NCBI GenBank assembly: GCA_009741485.1
Contig: CM019236.1
Span: forward strand, 61,487,867-61,551,866
Reading direction: 5' to 3'
DNA length: 64,000 nucleotides
Source of the DNA: Malurus cyaneus samueli
Taxonomy: Eukaryota; Chordata; Aves; Passeriformes; Maluridae
A program made the translations under genes and the position numbers. Shown one piece after another: positions 1 through 14,700 of the stretch. Positions within the stretch are counted from its first letter, which is position 1; every line of letters starts with the position of its first letter. The notes under the pieces were generated by a model, which saw nothing but the letters and a program-made list of their open reading frames with translations, was not told the DNA's origin and searched no databases.

Positions 1-1478
1 CGAGGGTAAGACATAGAAGAAGCTGCAAGACAAAGCGGAAATGAAAAGGGACTCCTGAGATGAGTTGCAGAGACAGATGCAGTGCAGAAAGTGTGAAAGT
101 GTAATTCAAGACAACAACCTTGAGCTGCTCCTCAGTTTTTTATAGGACCTGGAGCATGCCAGTGCATTCTCAAACAGTATCTCTGCTTTTCCCTGACCTC
201 TGAGCATAGAAAAGGGTTGCTGGCCTATGGAACTGGCTGTGCCCTAAATGTACAGCGTGTAACTGTGTTTCCATGTGTTTGGCTCTATTGGTTACTGAAT
301 TACAATAATAGAATGTAAATCTTGGGCTGTGCTTTCTCTTCAAGCTCTCTATTCCTATGGCTTCCTGTCTGCAGTCTTGTACTGCTAAGACCATTGTCTC
401 ATCCTCAACTGTCAAACCCAGATAAATTAACTATAGGATCACTGAACCCAAAGAGATCTCATGTCTTCCCTGGTATTACAGCTGAGAGAACCTGATGACC
501 ACAACAGCCATTTTACTGGAGCAGTTTTCAGGTATCTTCTAAGTCTCCATCTGCCCTTTTCTGTCCATTGTAAGCAACAAGAATTTAATATGTAGAAAGC
601 CAGATGACAGGCTTTTTTTGGATGCTCCTGCGCTGTATAATCTTTCTGAGGAGTTTGGGCATGCGGCCAGTTTATTTAACGGCAACTAAGACCAGGGTAA
701 AGTTCTCTCTGTTCAATAGCCTGAGATGATAAATGCTAAAGTGATAATATGCTAAAATTAATAGGTCTGGGACCAAGTGTCTCCAAACACGTGGTGAAGT
801 CAGCTTTGTGTCTCCGCCAACTGCTCTGTTTTTCTTACCATGTGTTGGCAAAAAGTCTGTGGCTCTTTCAGTATATCCTGTCTATCAATCAAAAACAAAA
901 GCTTGCCATAGCCTATACATTGTGCAGAAACCTTCCCAACCATTCCATAAATCCTTTACATTTTTTTCACATGCAGATGGTTTACATTTTCTGTTCTCCC
1001 TTATATCTGCATTGGGATAAATTTTTTTGTCTTACAGTGACTTAAACTGAAAAATAAGTATCCATCCGTTATACTGTTTTACCATGTTTCTTCATTTGAG
1101 AAAGAGTCTGGGGAGAACCCTTTTAAGTTTGTTACTTTTGCCTCAGAAGTCTTAGGACTATGTAAATCTCTTTGACATGAAGTACTCATTGGAGGCTCTG
1201 TCAGAGTTAAAAATCAATAATTTATGTGGGATTCCTTCTGTGCTTCCTAGCAAAAAACCTAAGACATGGAGGATAGTGTTTTTTCTTGATTTTTCTGGGT
1301 TCAGAAAAAATTGTAATATTGATGAAGTTCAGAAAAGGATGATTTAGTGCCCTTCCTGGACTGATTTAGATTATTTAGAGCCCTTGCTCTTGCAAGATTG
1401 TTGCCTTTGTTTTCAAGCTGTAAGAGACAAGTGCCTTCTTCAGTCAGTGCTGCAAAGAAGTGAGTGTAGCCCCCACGC

Positions 1479-1553
1479 AATTCATTAAATCATTAATTAT
1501 TAATTCATTAATTATTAAATCATTAATTATTAATTCATTAATTCATTAATTCA
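1479..1553. repeat. ATTAATTC-type microsatellite
   Basis: About 75 bp built from interleaved ATTAATT, CATTAAT and ATTAAAT units, bounded by ordinary sequence. Seen directly. Confidence 0.9.
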
Positions 1554-2672
1554 ACTGTCTAAACACAAGTCATATTATTTGGAAGAGTACCATGCTATAT
1601 TGTCACTCAGAAAATGATACTGCACAGGCATTGACAATATTTACATAGAATTTCAAGAAGCAAATATCTCTTTAAATATTGAATGGAAAGGGGGGATTAT
1701 CACTTCAGCATTGTTTCCTTTTTTCTGCTCTCTGTATTTCCTCTTTAAGGGGGTGGGATGCTTTTCCTTTTCTCCCACAGACCATTACACTGGCTCTGCG
1801 CAGGAGGTGGTGAACAGCTGTGTAGAGGCAAGACTGAAGGAGGACAGGAAATTTTAAAACCAGTGCTGCCACTAGAGAGGTGTAAGATGAAATTGCACCT
1901 TCCACAGAGCTGAAGATTTGCTAGCATACCAAAACTCTCACAGAGACATTCTGGGTATGTGTATGTGTCACCTGCCCAGAAAGCACACAGCTAGCTATAG
2001 CCATAAATCCAACTGGTGAAAAATTCCAGTATCTCTACATATTTTTATTTTCACTTTAGTTGAGGGATCTTTGCTGAACTCTAAGTGCTTCACTTTGAAT
2101 TTAGAGCTGTGTAGATTTTTCTGCCTTTTTAAAAATAGTATATATCTTTTAAGTTAATGTTTTATTACGTATCTGTTAATACTATCTATTAATAATTATT
2201 TTAATTAGATGTACTGTAGGTATTTTAGTGGTAAGTATACTAGATTTTATTCAGTAAATTAATTACAGAGCTTAGGAAGTTATATTCATTATTTAATTGT
2301 TCACTGTTTCATAACTAATATACAAAAGATAATAAGACTGTATAAAATTAAAATGTGAATAATTTCAAGCATTCCAGAATTGAAACAACTTTGAAATTAC
2401 ACAGTCTGATACTTTTGAAATGGTTTGCTTTACATTAATTGCAAGTGTCACTTAGATATTTCTCACCAAAATTAATGTTTCATGTTTGTTGCTCAAGATA
2501 CACACATGTTCCACCTCTGCTATGTATCAAGATTTGTCAGGGTTGGTGTGCCAGCTAACAGCTGTATGTGTGAGCTTCTGTCTGCAGTGGGCAAGAATAA
2601 AGCAACAGATGCAGCCTTAAGCATATTGTTTCAGTTGTGAGAGGCTTTTGAAGAACAAGTAAAGAAAAATAG

Positions 2673-2677
<5 letters not shown>

Positions 2678-2703
<26 letters not shown>
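2678..2703. repeat. Poly-A run (26 A)
   Basis: An uninterrupted run of about 26 A followed by GAAAGAAG. It could be the tail of an old retroposed sequence, but no body of a known element was recognised in front of it. Confidence 0.85.
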
Positions 2704-2705
<2 letters not shown>

Positions 2706-5700
2706 AAGAAGAAAAAGCTGTGATTGCAGCCTGCTGAATGCAAGCCCCTTGTATTACTTTGCACTTACAGTGTCTACTGCTGATTGCTTTGTTCTTACCT
2801 GTTTTGCTGGACCGCAGCAAGCTGAGTCCTTGCACAGCTTGTCTTCATTTCACCAGACGGTTCCAGTGAGTTTCATGGTGAAGATCTGATTCCCGAGGCT
2901 CTTAGAGGGGCTGGTCCTTTCTATATGGTAAGGTGCTTACTTAGCTCCCTCTGTTCTGATACTGCAGTCATTTTGTTGGGTAATCAATTTTACACAAAAG
3001 AGGTTAGATACTTTTGTAAACAACCACAAAAACTTTCTAGGTTAGCTAGAAAGATGTATATTTGCATGAAGCATTTGGTGTAAAAGTTGTAACATGAGAC
3101 CTCTATTAATTTCTCTTTTGAGGCAATAATCTTTCTACGAACATTAAAACATACAATGCAAATAAGGGATCAGTTATTCAGAATTTCCTCTCTTTTTTTT
3201 TTCCACCCCTCCTGTTGCAACTCTATTGTTCCATTTCTCTGATTGTTTAGACGATTCCTGGAATTCTTGCTTTTAATTTAAAAATTCCAGAAATGTTGTA
3301 TTGCTTGTCTGCATGGTTCTTCACAATTGCAAATGAAATCACTTTGCTGGCAGAATTTATAATACAGAATAAGAGAATGTCAAATTGTCCTAATCAGATG
3401 TGCATGTTCACATTCAGTGATTTTCTTTTGAATAAAAAAGCATGTGCAAAAGTTTAGGTATTTTGTGGAGGTATCCTGAGTTCTCTTTCAGTATCAGACA
3501 TCAGAAAAATAATAAAGTGCATATGCTTAGAGCAGCATGGTGACAAACTTTTAAAAAGAGGTTCTCAGAAATGTATGCTCTTTTAGTTGGCAATATATGT
3601 GGTATTCCTCAGTTAGAGATGCATGGACTGGACTTCTACTTATAACATTTGTACTTTGACGTACCTTCATCCCATACTTCTTTCCAATTCCAAATTTGTC
3701 ACCCAGTTCCCACCACAGTACCTTTAAGGAAAGCTTCATTTTTTGGCACAACAGTCACGGCAAAGGCAAGTGTTGGTGCTGGCAAACCACTACACCAGCC
3801 TTGACAGATACCCTCAGATTTCTGCACATGAGGCATTTGTGCCTCAGACTGGGGTGGTAAATGAGGCAATACCTAGATGAGACAAACATGATTTTGGTGT
3901 CTGTGATGCATTTTCTTCTTTACTGCTGGTGACTATCATTATTTCACAAGTTCTGGATAGATACGTGGAAGATAAAAATTGTGAGTTGCTTTACAGCAGT
4001 GGATATGTAAACAACACCCTAAAGAGAGTTCAGGCAAGGACAACTGATGGCTGCAAAAGTGGCAGATGTCTCCCCTAGGAGGAGTTTTGTCTTTGCCCTA
4101 TCTTCCCATGCAGGGGTAGCAGTTGGCTCACTGAGCCGTGAGCTGCTGGGTTAGTGGGGAACCTGCCTGAATCCATCCTCTTGGATGGCGTTAAGGGATA
4201 CAGCACGCCAACAGAGATATCAGTAACAATAAACACAGTTGTTAAGCAAAAGTTAGCTTGTTTGCAGTTTTAGAAGGCCAGTCATGGGGTTAAAACAAAG
4301 TTACCACTCCCCATGGTAAAGTCTTTTAGTTCTTGCTGAAGTGATTATGATCACATCACTGTGTTTTAGGGTGGACACAATGAATTTGGGAAGAGTACTG
4401 AGATAATTCTTGGGCTACACTCCCAACTTCATTATTTCTGATGCATGCTACCCACAGCAAAGATTTTTGAAGCAACCCCTGGCTGCCATTTTATGATACA
4501 ATAAAATATGTTTATGCAACTGTAGTGTCTATTATGTGAGAGAAGGAAAAGAATGATTAAGTAGTATAACAAAAGTGGCATACTGCCAGGGATTTGTCTC
4601 ACTTGCCCTTTTTATAAATACAACTGTGTTAACTCAATTTTGAAAATATTTTCAGTTTGAGACATAGAACCCTCAAAAAGTGAATATATGCAGTAGTTCT
4701 GGTTTTGAGACAGAGTCCTGAATAGCTGCATTTCGTTCAATAAGTTTGTTTGGGATATTCCCTCTAACATTCTTTTGAAAAACCCCTTCTTGTTGTAGAA
4801 GATTTTCCAGCAATAGGATGAACCCCATAATAACAGAATGTGATTAGAGGGAAGTAGAGAAACTGAGAATGGAGTAAAGCATTACAGTAACTGTAACTTG
4901 GTGTGCATTGCCTTTCAAACAGAACTGTTTAAGGGAAACTTAATTAAGAAGGGAATTGAAGATGTGTGTCAGGAGAGGCGGCTGCTGAAGGGGTCACGGA
5001 AGGGGCAGGATGAGCCAGCTCTTGCTTTGGGAGGCGTGTTGTCCACTGTGCTCTGCATTGCTTTTTTATACTTGACAACATCTTCCTGGCCCAGAGAAGC
5101 AGTGGTTAAATGCTGTGCACCCAGGTAACCCTAAATTAATTGCATTGCTGTCTATACAATTTCATGACTAGTTTGCACCTACGGTCTATTTTATGACAGC
5201 ATTGGCCAGGGATTGTGATCCAGACACTTGAAGAAAGAACTCTGTTGAGATGAGAGCTGCCCTTTGTGCTTCCCAAGCCTAAATGCAGGCAAGATGATAG
5301 GGTTCAACATTTGAGGTTTCCAGGTATTTTGAAATAAAATTGTATAGGTAGCTGTAAAGGTTTGGGTTCTAGTGTACTCTTGTTTGTATCCAACTTTAAG
5401 AAACTGCTCACAGCCCAGACAACAAAAACACGGAAAGGGGAGTAAGAGTGAAGGAGAATAGAACCAGATACACCAGAAGGGTCAAAGGTTGCATTGGGGG
5501 TTATTAATGTTCTGCAAAGTCAGCCATCCTGGCAGTTTAAGGAACATTATAATGGTTAGTCTACTGTGTATTATGCCAATAAAGAGAGTGAGAGAATGAA
5601 AAGTGAAGTTTTCCATATCATGTCTCCTGGATCATGCTATCCTTATTCCTTAGCTCCAGCTACGATTTTTGTGAATCCCAAAGATCTCCTTACACAAACA

Positions 5701-6111
5701 CATAGCAAAAATAGTTGCCTTTGAAGAATTCATAATGAAGTGCCAGCCTAAACAAGTTCTGAGGGCCTTACTCCAGGTTAGCAACATGCTAAAGGGAGCA
5801 GAGAGGAAAGTGGTGGACAGAAAGGGATGAATAGAATACAAAGTGATTATTTTTGACCACTGCTTTTTCGTTCTTTACAGAATTCATAATGTTCTTGCCT
5901 ATCAGTAAAGAGCAGGAATTAATCTGAGGGAGTGTCTAAATAAGCGACACAAGAAAGGTCTCTTTGGTGAGAAGTCTCAGCCTTCAACTGCACAATACTT
6001 GGGAGAAATCTGTGTTGAATATGTTTTCATGTAATCTGTGATATAGTTACATGTTGTGTGTCATCTTTACTTGGAATGATGTTATCTCTGGTCTGACCAA
6101 GATGCAGAAGA

Positions 6112-6141
6112 GGCAAAAGGGGAATCGGCAAAAGGGGAATC
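6112..6141. repeat. 15-bp tandem duplication
   Basis: The unit ggcaaaaggggaatc occurs twice, perfectly and back to back. A third partial match follows. Confidence 0.9.
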
Positions 6142-8489
6142 AGCAAAGTGTGTATAATGTAACTCTGCACAGTGGTTTCCAAAAATCTGCTGTAGAAGAA
6201 GGCCAGCACTGGTGTAATTTTTTGACACCTCTGGAATAATTTTTTTGCTTTTCACAGTTCACGACAAAGTCATTCTGTGTTTTAGTACTTGCACTTTGCT
6301 TGTTGCTACTTTCTCTGCGTTTTGAAATGTCTTGATTTATGGAAGAATACTGAGAGCCTACTGAGGCTCAAGGCATGGGGTGGGTAATTGTTTCATATGT
6401 GTACTCTTTATGCTGAACTTCATCTTTGTCTATCAACCACAGCAGGAAAAACCTTTCCTGTGAAGTATCTGTTCATAACCTCTAAGGTGCCATCAGCTTA
6501 AGGAGAGGATGGAACAGTAGTCAACTGAAGGGGAGAGAGAACACTTTGTTCTGTTACAGAAAGGAGCACTTCAGAGTTCACAGTTCATTGGCACACACAT
6601 CCTCCTGTGCACATGGCAAGGGAAGAAGTCATGCAACGAGGGACCAAGGGAGTATTAAATGAGTCAACGGATTGAGGAGGTGCTTGAAAGGGTAATCAAA
6701 ACCAGGAGGGTTTGCTACTCCAGAAAAGGAATCACTACAAAGAATAGACTGTTCATCCTGGACATCACTTGAAATGTGCATGAAATGGGTGTGGATTTGG
6801 TCATAAAAGCTGAGCTTGCTTGACAATCTTCCAATGGGTTCCCATGAGTTCCCAGAACAAAGATTGCTTAGAACTTCCTTTTTGTAAATAAGCCCATGAT
6901 AATCCTGGTATAGTTATGTTGGACATCTGCTTGGGCTTTGAGGTTTATCTCTTGTGAAGTGTCAGCTTCAGGGAATAGGAGCTAGTGGGTTCAGTTTTAA
7001 ATTCTGGTTAAGTTTGCAGTGGTGATCATACGTCCTTTATTCCTGTCAGAAGTGACCCCAGGGAAGAAAATTACGACCCATTTGTAATGCAGGGGCCAGG
7101 AACTGACAATGTGTGCATGTCCTACTGTCTGTGATGTGTGCAGTGGCCCCTTCCAGAGCCAGGTGGACTGATGTGAGGACAAGGGTGGTGCATGATGCTA
7201 GTGAGTGAGATCTGGTGATGTGCTGTTATTTCAGATGACTCTCCATCAGTGTGGTACCAGGGCAATAAAGGAATTATAGAGCCCAGGAGTTCCTTCAAGA
7301 TGTGAATGAAACCATGTTGGGACCACTGTGGGATAAGAGTCTTAAGGACTAAAGTTCATCAAAATACATCAAGAGTTTTTCTCTCCAAGATACTGAGTGT
7401 ATTATAAATTTCCCAGAAGTCACTAACACTTTTAACAAATAATTCTGACATGTGAGGTCCAGTCACCACAGCAGATCATCACAAAGTATTGCCAGGTGGT
7501 GAGAAGGGAAGAATCCTGGGGCCCCTTTTCTTTTGAGTAGCTGGCACTACAGAACCATGCTCTTCCCCCACGTCAGCATTGAGCTTCTCATGACCTGAAG
7601 TTTTGAACACTTTGCCAGCATATGCTTGATTTTACCATGGTATTTGTTCTGGTTTATCTGCCTGCTAGGCTCCCCTCTTCCCTCACCTCACAACTACATT
7701 TGCTAATTTCAGTGAAGAGTGAATGAATGCTAGCTGCCCATTTCTGTGCTTTACTGGTGTCATTCTTTCTGTTTCCAGAACAAATTAATAACATATGTTG
7801 CATACACCTAAACTTTCTCAGGTTGAACTCATCCTAATTTTAGTAACTTCTCATTTGTGGGTTGACTTTGTTTTGGCACAGAGTTTGCTTCTGTCACCCC
7901 TGTAGCAGATATGGAGAATTTGGGATGCTCCTTTTTGTGGCACATCCCTCTGTCCCTCATAGAGATTTGATAATTTCATTTAGAAATTTAGATTGATCAG
8001 AATGGCACAAGTTCCCCACCTCAACTTTAGAATCAAACTAGCATTCCTGCAGCTTGACTTCTGTGAATCAGGAATTTTCCCCTGAATGAACTAGTGGTAC
8101 AGCCTGCCTCCTTCCATGCCCTGTGCCTTCCTACCATTTCTTCTCACCTTACCATAAGCCTGGAGTCTTCTCAATGGTCTTCATGTCGCTATTGCCATTT
8201 CCTCAGAAGAGCATCCTGACTGTACTCTCTTCAAAATTTTCCCATATAATCTCAAAAACCACCGCAGAACACTTCACTGGTGTGGGTCAGCCTGCAGTCC
8301 CACACAACTCCACAAAAAGAAAGATCAGAAATACTTCCCAACTCTATTATTGTCACTCAGCTGTTCTCAAAGGTATCCACTGTCTCATTAGTCATGCAAG
8401 AAAATCTTGCTTTTGTAACTTTAGCTTTTCAAATGCAGGCAAATGCACTGAAGTGTTGTGTTGGATTTCTTCCTGGTTTGATTTCTGGG

Positions 8490-8762
8490 GTTTTGTTTTG
8501 GATTGTTGGGAGCTTTTCGGTTTGGGGGGTCTTTTTGTTTGGTTGGTTTGGTTTGGTTTTCTGTTGTTTGGTTGTTGGAGTTTGGTTTTGGGTTGTTGAG
8601 GCTTTTTGGTTTGAGGGGTCTTTTGCTTTGGTTGGTTTGGGGTTTTTGTGGGGTTTTTTTTTGTTTTGTTTTGGGTTATTAGGGGCTTCTGGTTTGGTGG
8701 GGTTTTGTTTGTTTGATAAGGGGTTTTTGTTGTTGTGTTGGTTTGGTTGGTTGGTTTATTTT
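8490..8762. repeat. T/G-rich low-complexity tract (TTTGG/TTGG type)
   Basis: About 270 bp of almost pure T and G on the + strand, made of degenerate TTTGG, GGTTTT and TTGGTTGG units. It creates long artificial open frames on both strands (Asn/Lys/Pro/Gln/Thr-rich on the minus strand, Phe/Gly/Leu/Trp-rich on the plus strand), which should not be read as genes. Confidence 0.9.
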
Positions 8763-11700
8763 TACTAATATAAAGAGCTATCCAAAAGCTCATCCACATC
8801 CTTTATTCTGTTATGATCTTTTCTGCACCAAAGAAAGGATCCAGTAGCCAGCACCACTGTTATTTTACGTACAATAATTTTGAGTGAAAAGAAGTATTTC
8901 TGTCCTGTTGTGAGTAGGGATGCCCTATTTCCATATCTTATTTTATGTTACACCTTGGTAGACAACTGATTTTTACAAGAGCTCAGGGTACATTTCTTCC
9001 TCAGGTCCATCCACACAAAAGATTTATGAATTATATTTTGCAATTTATGCATTTTGAGACCTTTCGAAGATAAATGTTTTCTTGAGACAGGTCACATGCC
9101 CCCAAGTAAAGAGATTTGAAAAAATATTGGAACTCTTTGCCAGCCAGTCACAGAGGCTTCAGGAGAGATTTTTTTTTTAATTGTCTCATTGGACCAGAGC
9201 ATTTGGACATCAGATGAGCTCAGATTTAGGGTTTGTCAGAGCAAACCTGTCAAGCAGAAATGAAGAACTGCAATGGGATTGCAAGCTGCCCCATGACAAG
9301 AATTCTAAACAGGTACTGTGCTCTGGGATGCCAGAAGAACATGCTAAGGGGTTAAACTGGAGACCTGCTTTATTCCTTTTATAAATCAGGCTCAAACCTT
9401 CACACATTTCCGCCAAAGGCCTGCCAGAAAGAGGCCCTGGAAAACAGAGGCTGTCTAGGGTCTGTAGGGATATACAGAGCCCTGGCCAATGTGATCACAA
9501 GTTGACATGTGGCCACAATCTGCAGTGAAGCACAGGTCTGTTGGACCAATAAAGATGGGAGTGTTCTGTGAATTTCTTCAAGAAGTTTATCTTTCAAAAT
9601 ATGACACCCAGAATCAGGGGATAAAGATGATGTGTAAGCTTTCTATCTGTTGAATTCTTGGGTGTTTTAAGTCTCTGTCAGCATGGGAATCCCCATCAGC
9701 AATCTTCGGGTAGTAGTCTGACTGCTTTAGTGAAGATTTTAATGGAAAAAAAAAAAGCGAGGAAGCAATTGTCCTAATTTCTCAGTATTTTGAAAATTGG
9801 ACACATCTGAAAATGTGGCAAACAGTTTATTATCTTAGAGGACAGATTTAAAACAATATTTCTGAATGTGAAGTATATACATATTTGTGATGATGAGCCA
9901 GTGGATCTTACTGTAGATGTGCAACAATAGGGCTCTGTTGCAGAGCTAATTCCCAGACAGAAAAGGCAGGCATTTTCTTAGGAAAATGGGCTAAGAAAGA
10001 TTAGGTTGATATTTACAGATATGCTGACCCTACAGAAGTGGATCTGTAGAGCAAAACAGTCAGTACAGAGGAACCAATCCCCAAAACATCTGCATTTCCC
10101 AGGAGTTAACTTTGGATTAGCTGTGATGCCCGGGATCTCTCTCTTCTGAGTCCTTCAGTGGCTGGAGGGGTCAGTGTGCCCCAGGAGAGAGGTTTCAAAA
10201 GCCCTGACAAAGACTGGGCATGGCCCTGTACTGTGCTTGACAGCCAGCTTTCTCTTCTGCTATTCTTCTGGTTCTAACAGGAAAGCAAGCTGGACATTAT
10301 GAGGTTCTGCTTGTTTCCCTTTCAGCTCCCTCTGCAGCTCTAGGGCTGAAGTAAGCTTTGTGAAACATTTCCTGTGCTTGGCTGTGGCAATCTTAGGCTT
10401 GCATACCATCCAAGAGCCCTTCTTGCAATAAAAGCAGATGAAATGAGACACATGGGTCCCTGATCCCACTCTGTTGGTCCAGCTCCATGGGTGAGAAAAA
10501 AGTTTACAGTATCTCAATACATCAGTTTTTCAAACTTTTACTTGATATTCCTCCTAGGGAACTGATAAATCTTAGTATGACAAGTATGACTCAGGGGACA
10601 AATACTACATTCCTGGTTAATTGCAGTGAAGATCCCAGAAAAATAATGGCCATCTAAAAACTTGTAAAACACATAATAAATAGAGCCAACACTTTTTACA
10701 ATGACACCATTCATCATATTAAGCAATATCAATCTACTAACCACTTCCATACAGTCTGACTGGATGCAAGCCTGAAAATGCTGGCACATTTGGAGAAAAG
10801 CTGATACCTCTACAAGATGTTTTTAAGAGCAGTAACAATCAGAAAACATTAAACTTCACAAGAGAAGAAGTTAAATGGTGTCTGGAACAAAGTTTCATGG
10901 ATACTCTCATCCATTTTTTATTAAACCCTAACCATTTTCTTTCAAAACTTCATTCCAGTGTGCATTGTTCCAAAGGGCTTTTCCTTGCTAAGAAGACTGG
11001 TGGAAATGTGATGCTTCCTTGCCATAAAGCCTCGGCTGCAAGGCTTATCAACTTACTTCCACAGCTTCAGAGCCAGCTGATAGAATCACCAGCTATACAA
11101 AAAAGAAACAAAACCCCGAAAACACTTACAGAAATACAGCCTCCTTAATTATTTTCTGCTTATATTCTGGTTAGTGGTTTTCATGTCAGCTGTGCATACC
11201 TCTTGGTTACTTACCAGTAGGTCACTGATCCACTGTTCTGTGGATCTCTCCATGTTTCCTGGAAACGCTTTCCCAGCCCTCCCTGAGGAAGAGGTGGTTC
11301 TCCTAGGTATCCTACCTTCAAAGAGGGCTGCAGCTCTCTCTGGCTCCTTTGAGTGCCCTCAGCTCTTCAGAGGGAGCCTTCAGCTCTGTGCCTCTGCTCA
11401 CTGAACACATTGGTCATTTTGTCACCCCCCAGTTATATGATTTGTCATTATTCTATTTTACCCATACCTTTTAGGGACTATTCTGTTGTCCTCCATTAGC
11501 AGAAATACCCAAAGAAATAGCTTGGTTTTGCTCCAGTGTCTGTTTTTGCTCCGGTGGTGAGAACTGTTGCTCCTACCTACCCTTTGCTCTGCAGATCCAA
11601 ACCATCTCAGTCGTACATGGATCTACAGAGAGAGTCAGCAAGACCCTGGTTAGCAGTTCACACCTGGTCCACCAAACAAGAACAGAGTTTATGAGCAAAT

Positions 11701-14700
11701 TTTTGCATGGCTCCGTTGTCTTCACAACAGAGGATCCTCAGTGGTCTGTCAGTTTGAAACACCAAGGAATATATTTTAATTAAAGCATAGGTGAAAAAAT
11801 ATCCGTGTTACCGATCATACATCCTTACCAATAAGGGCAGTATTTCAAGCATGCTTCCCTACCTACAACTTTTTAATTAGATGTACAACTTACTGTGGTA
11901 AAAGCACTTTATTTGCTAGTAGTCACCGCCACACAATGACTCCTCACTCAAAACCATTAACTAGAGTTTTCAGTTGCATGCTTTTTGATGATATTGCAAC
12001 TGAAATGTTTGGTCAAATTTGATCAATTTTTATTGGAAGTCTTCTCCACATTGCCTTTCTGTATTGCGCTGTACTGGCCAGTTAAGACAGTCTCGTCAAC
12101 ACAAATACAGATCCACCTTCAGTTGTTGCTGTGACAACTTGTAAACTTTATATCCACTGTCAATTCTGTACCAGGAGTGTACAAAATCTCTTGAGGACAG
12201 ACACAGAGAAACAGAGTCTGGTGGTGGGTTTGCTTTTTGTTTGTTTGGGTTGCTTGTTTGTTTGTATTGTGTTGTTATTGATTTGGTTTGGTTTGTTGGA
12301 TTTTTTTTTTTTCTTCTTAATAGGGTAAGAAAACTCCATTATTTCAAGACTAATTCTAGGTACTTGGTAGCATGTATCACCTGTGTTGAATTCGATGTTG
12401 AAGATACATACTCCATGAAAAGTGCCATAAAATATTCATCCTGATTCCATAAGAAAGCCGGGAACTTCTTTACCATGTCCAGACAGAAGATAAGGTTCTC
12501 AGCTGCTCAGACTTTATTCATCTGTATAAAACTTATTTGCAGCTATTCTGACTGTGCATGTCCACCTGTAGCTCACTCTTCCTACTCCAGATGGCTGTGA
12601 CACATCCTGAAGTATCCATTTATTCAGACCTTCAGAGCCACGGTGAAAGTTTGCAGCTTCAGCGTCTTCTACGAAGTAGCTCCTGCCACAGATGCTCCCA
12701 TGCATTACAACTCTTTAACATTATTGTTAAAGGAGAATAAATGATGCAGAGCAAATAACACTGTTTGAAATGAGCAGATCAAGTTTAAAAAAAAAAAGGG
12801 GGGAAGGGGGATTTTGCTGTGCACATGGATTCTTCATGCCTAGAAGTTCTGAGCTCGTAAATACAGAAGAGACCAGGCACCTCCCCAAAACCTGAAGAAG
12901 AAACATGATCAGATCTATAAAAAACAAAGTTTTAGGAGTGCTGATCACCCTTGACTGAATGTTGGAATTGCCATATAAACCATCATTCATTCTCAAATTT
13001 GGTTGAGATCACTAAGAATGTGATTTAGGGAATCATCTTTCAGCATGAAAATTATTTTACATTGCTTGAACATGTGGTTGTCCTTTTTCTTGGCATTCAA
13101 CAGGTATGATTTATGATGATATTGCAATAATTTTTATGAAAGCAATACTATTAAATTTAAAGTATTGACAAACTTTAGGGGAGGGTCACTGTAATATTTT
13201 GCTACTTGAAATGTGTCGAATTTCCTGACTAGCTACCACAGGAAGTGTTGTTTACCTTCTTGCACCTTCATACTAGATTATATGCTGTCACGTGTCCCAA
13301 AATGAGTGGACACCAGTAGGACTTGGAGCAGCTGGTGAGCATGGCACAGACCTCATCACCTGAAACAAGACAGTAAAGTTTGTCAGATGCTTTGGTGTTC
13401 TTCAAAGCAACAGAACTGTCTGACTTCTATCACAACAGATGATTTGTTTCTACCTTCAGGTATTTATTAGAGCTTTTTTTTCTGATTTAAATACAGGCCT
13501 TCTGCTTCTGTCCAAGGTCAGGATTTTATCTGTGCTATGGCCTGAAAAAAAAAACATGCCTTGCTTGCCATGTCAGGGTACCTGTCTTGTCTAGGGCTTC
13601 CTGCATCTTCATCTCCAGGAGATCTGTGTCATTAAGATGTCTCAGCTTTGCAAAGTTCAGCTGAAGGGATGAACTGTAATATTTGCAGCAAAAGCTACTC
13701 ACATGTTTTGTACTGCATGCAAACATTTTCCCCATTTCTAACATTCCATGGTATATGTGTTCCCACCAGGAGGGGAATGCCCAGTGGTGGGCTGGGAAAA
13801 GCCTTCACCCAATCACCCACCCAAAAGCCTCTCACCCATTTGTGAGATTATAAATTATTTGAGAGGAAAAGGTAGTTAATCAACACTTCTTAAAACATTT
13901 ATTCTGAATCATAACTGTTGTGGGTTTATTATGTGTTGATGGAGGAAAGTAGCAGGTTTGAATTCTCCACTGAACAGAAGAGATAATAAAGTGTGTTTTA
14001 CAGACACGAACTGTAAACTTTGAAACATATTACCCATTGTTAATAAGGGCAACCTTCCCACGGGGTCTGCATACTTACTTATCACTGAGAAGTTCTGCTT
14101 GTTTTCACAGATATGGAATGAAATGCCTCAGTTTTAATTTTGCCTGTGCCTTGTTTTGAGGAGTTGAGTGGGTGAGAATGGCTTTACTGAACAGCGTTGA
14201 GGATGAATAAAACAATTTAAAAAACAGGACATGGAAATCATCCATAATGTTCTGTGATATCTATTCTCTTCTTCCCATCATGTCCTTCTCTGCAGAGCTG
14301 TCTTTGCTATTCTGATCTTTCTGGGAGCCCATTCTTCTTACCTAGTCTCCCTAATGTATCGGTGCTTCCATGGGATGGAGCAACATTTTGGACTGGTGCA
14401 ACAAACTGTTTCCTAAACTTACAATGTCAATAAGAAGGAAAAGATACTTTCCAAAACACTCAAACAGTTTTTCTCTGAAAGCTGTAAAGTGACTTGCTGG
14501 AGGGCAATCATTTCAGGGCTGCAGATCAGCAACCTCCAAGAAGCTGGCTGGAGTTTATTGTAAGGTCTTAAGAGGAGAGCAATATGATGGATATTGCAAA
14601 ACATGCTAGGAGAAAAGAGAGGGGCTGCAGATGTGCAAGATAAAGAGTAAAGTTATGTGAGGCATGTGCAAGAATGGTAGGTTAAGTGGAAAGAGGGCAG

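Larger units (their letters stand above)
1..8485. other. Upstream intergenic region, no gene seen
   Basis: No open frame here has a recognisable protein family, and none is flanked by convincing splice sites with matching phases. The short ATG-initiated frames are under 100 codons and look like chance. It holds simple repeats (listed separately) and otherwise unique-looking AT-rich DNA. In human, AP3S1 lies on this side of LVRN; I found none of its exons, so it is either further upstream or represented only by untranslated sequence that cannot be recognised by eye. Confidence 0.6.

Noticed and set aside
8392..8799. 135-codon minus-strand open frame rich in Asn, Lys, Gln, Pro and Thr, and the overlapping 158- and 162-codon plus-strand frames
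   Set aside because: They are direct translations of the T/G low-complexity tract; no domain, no splice context.
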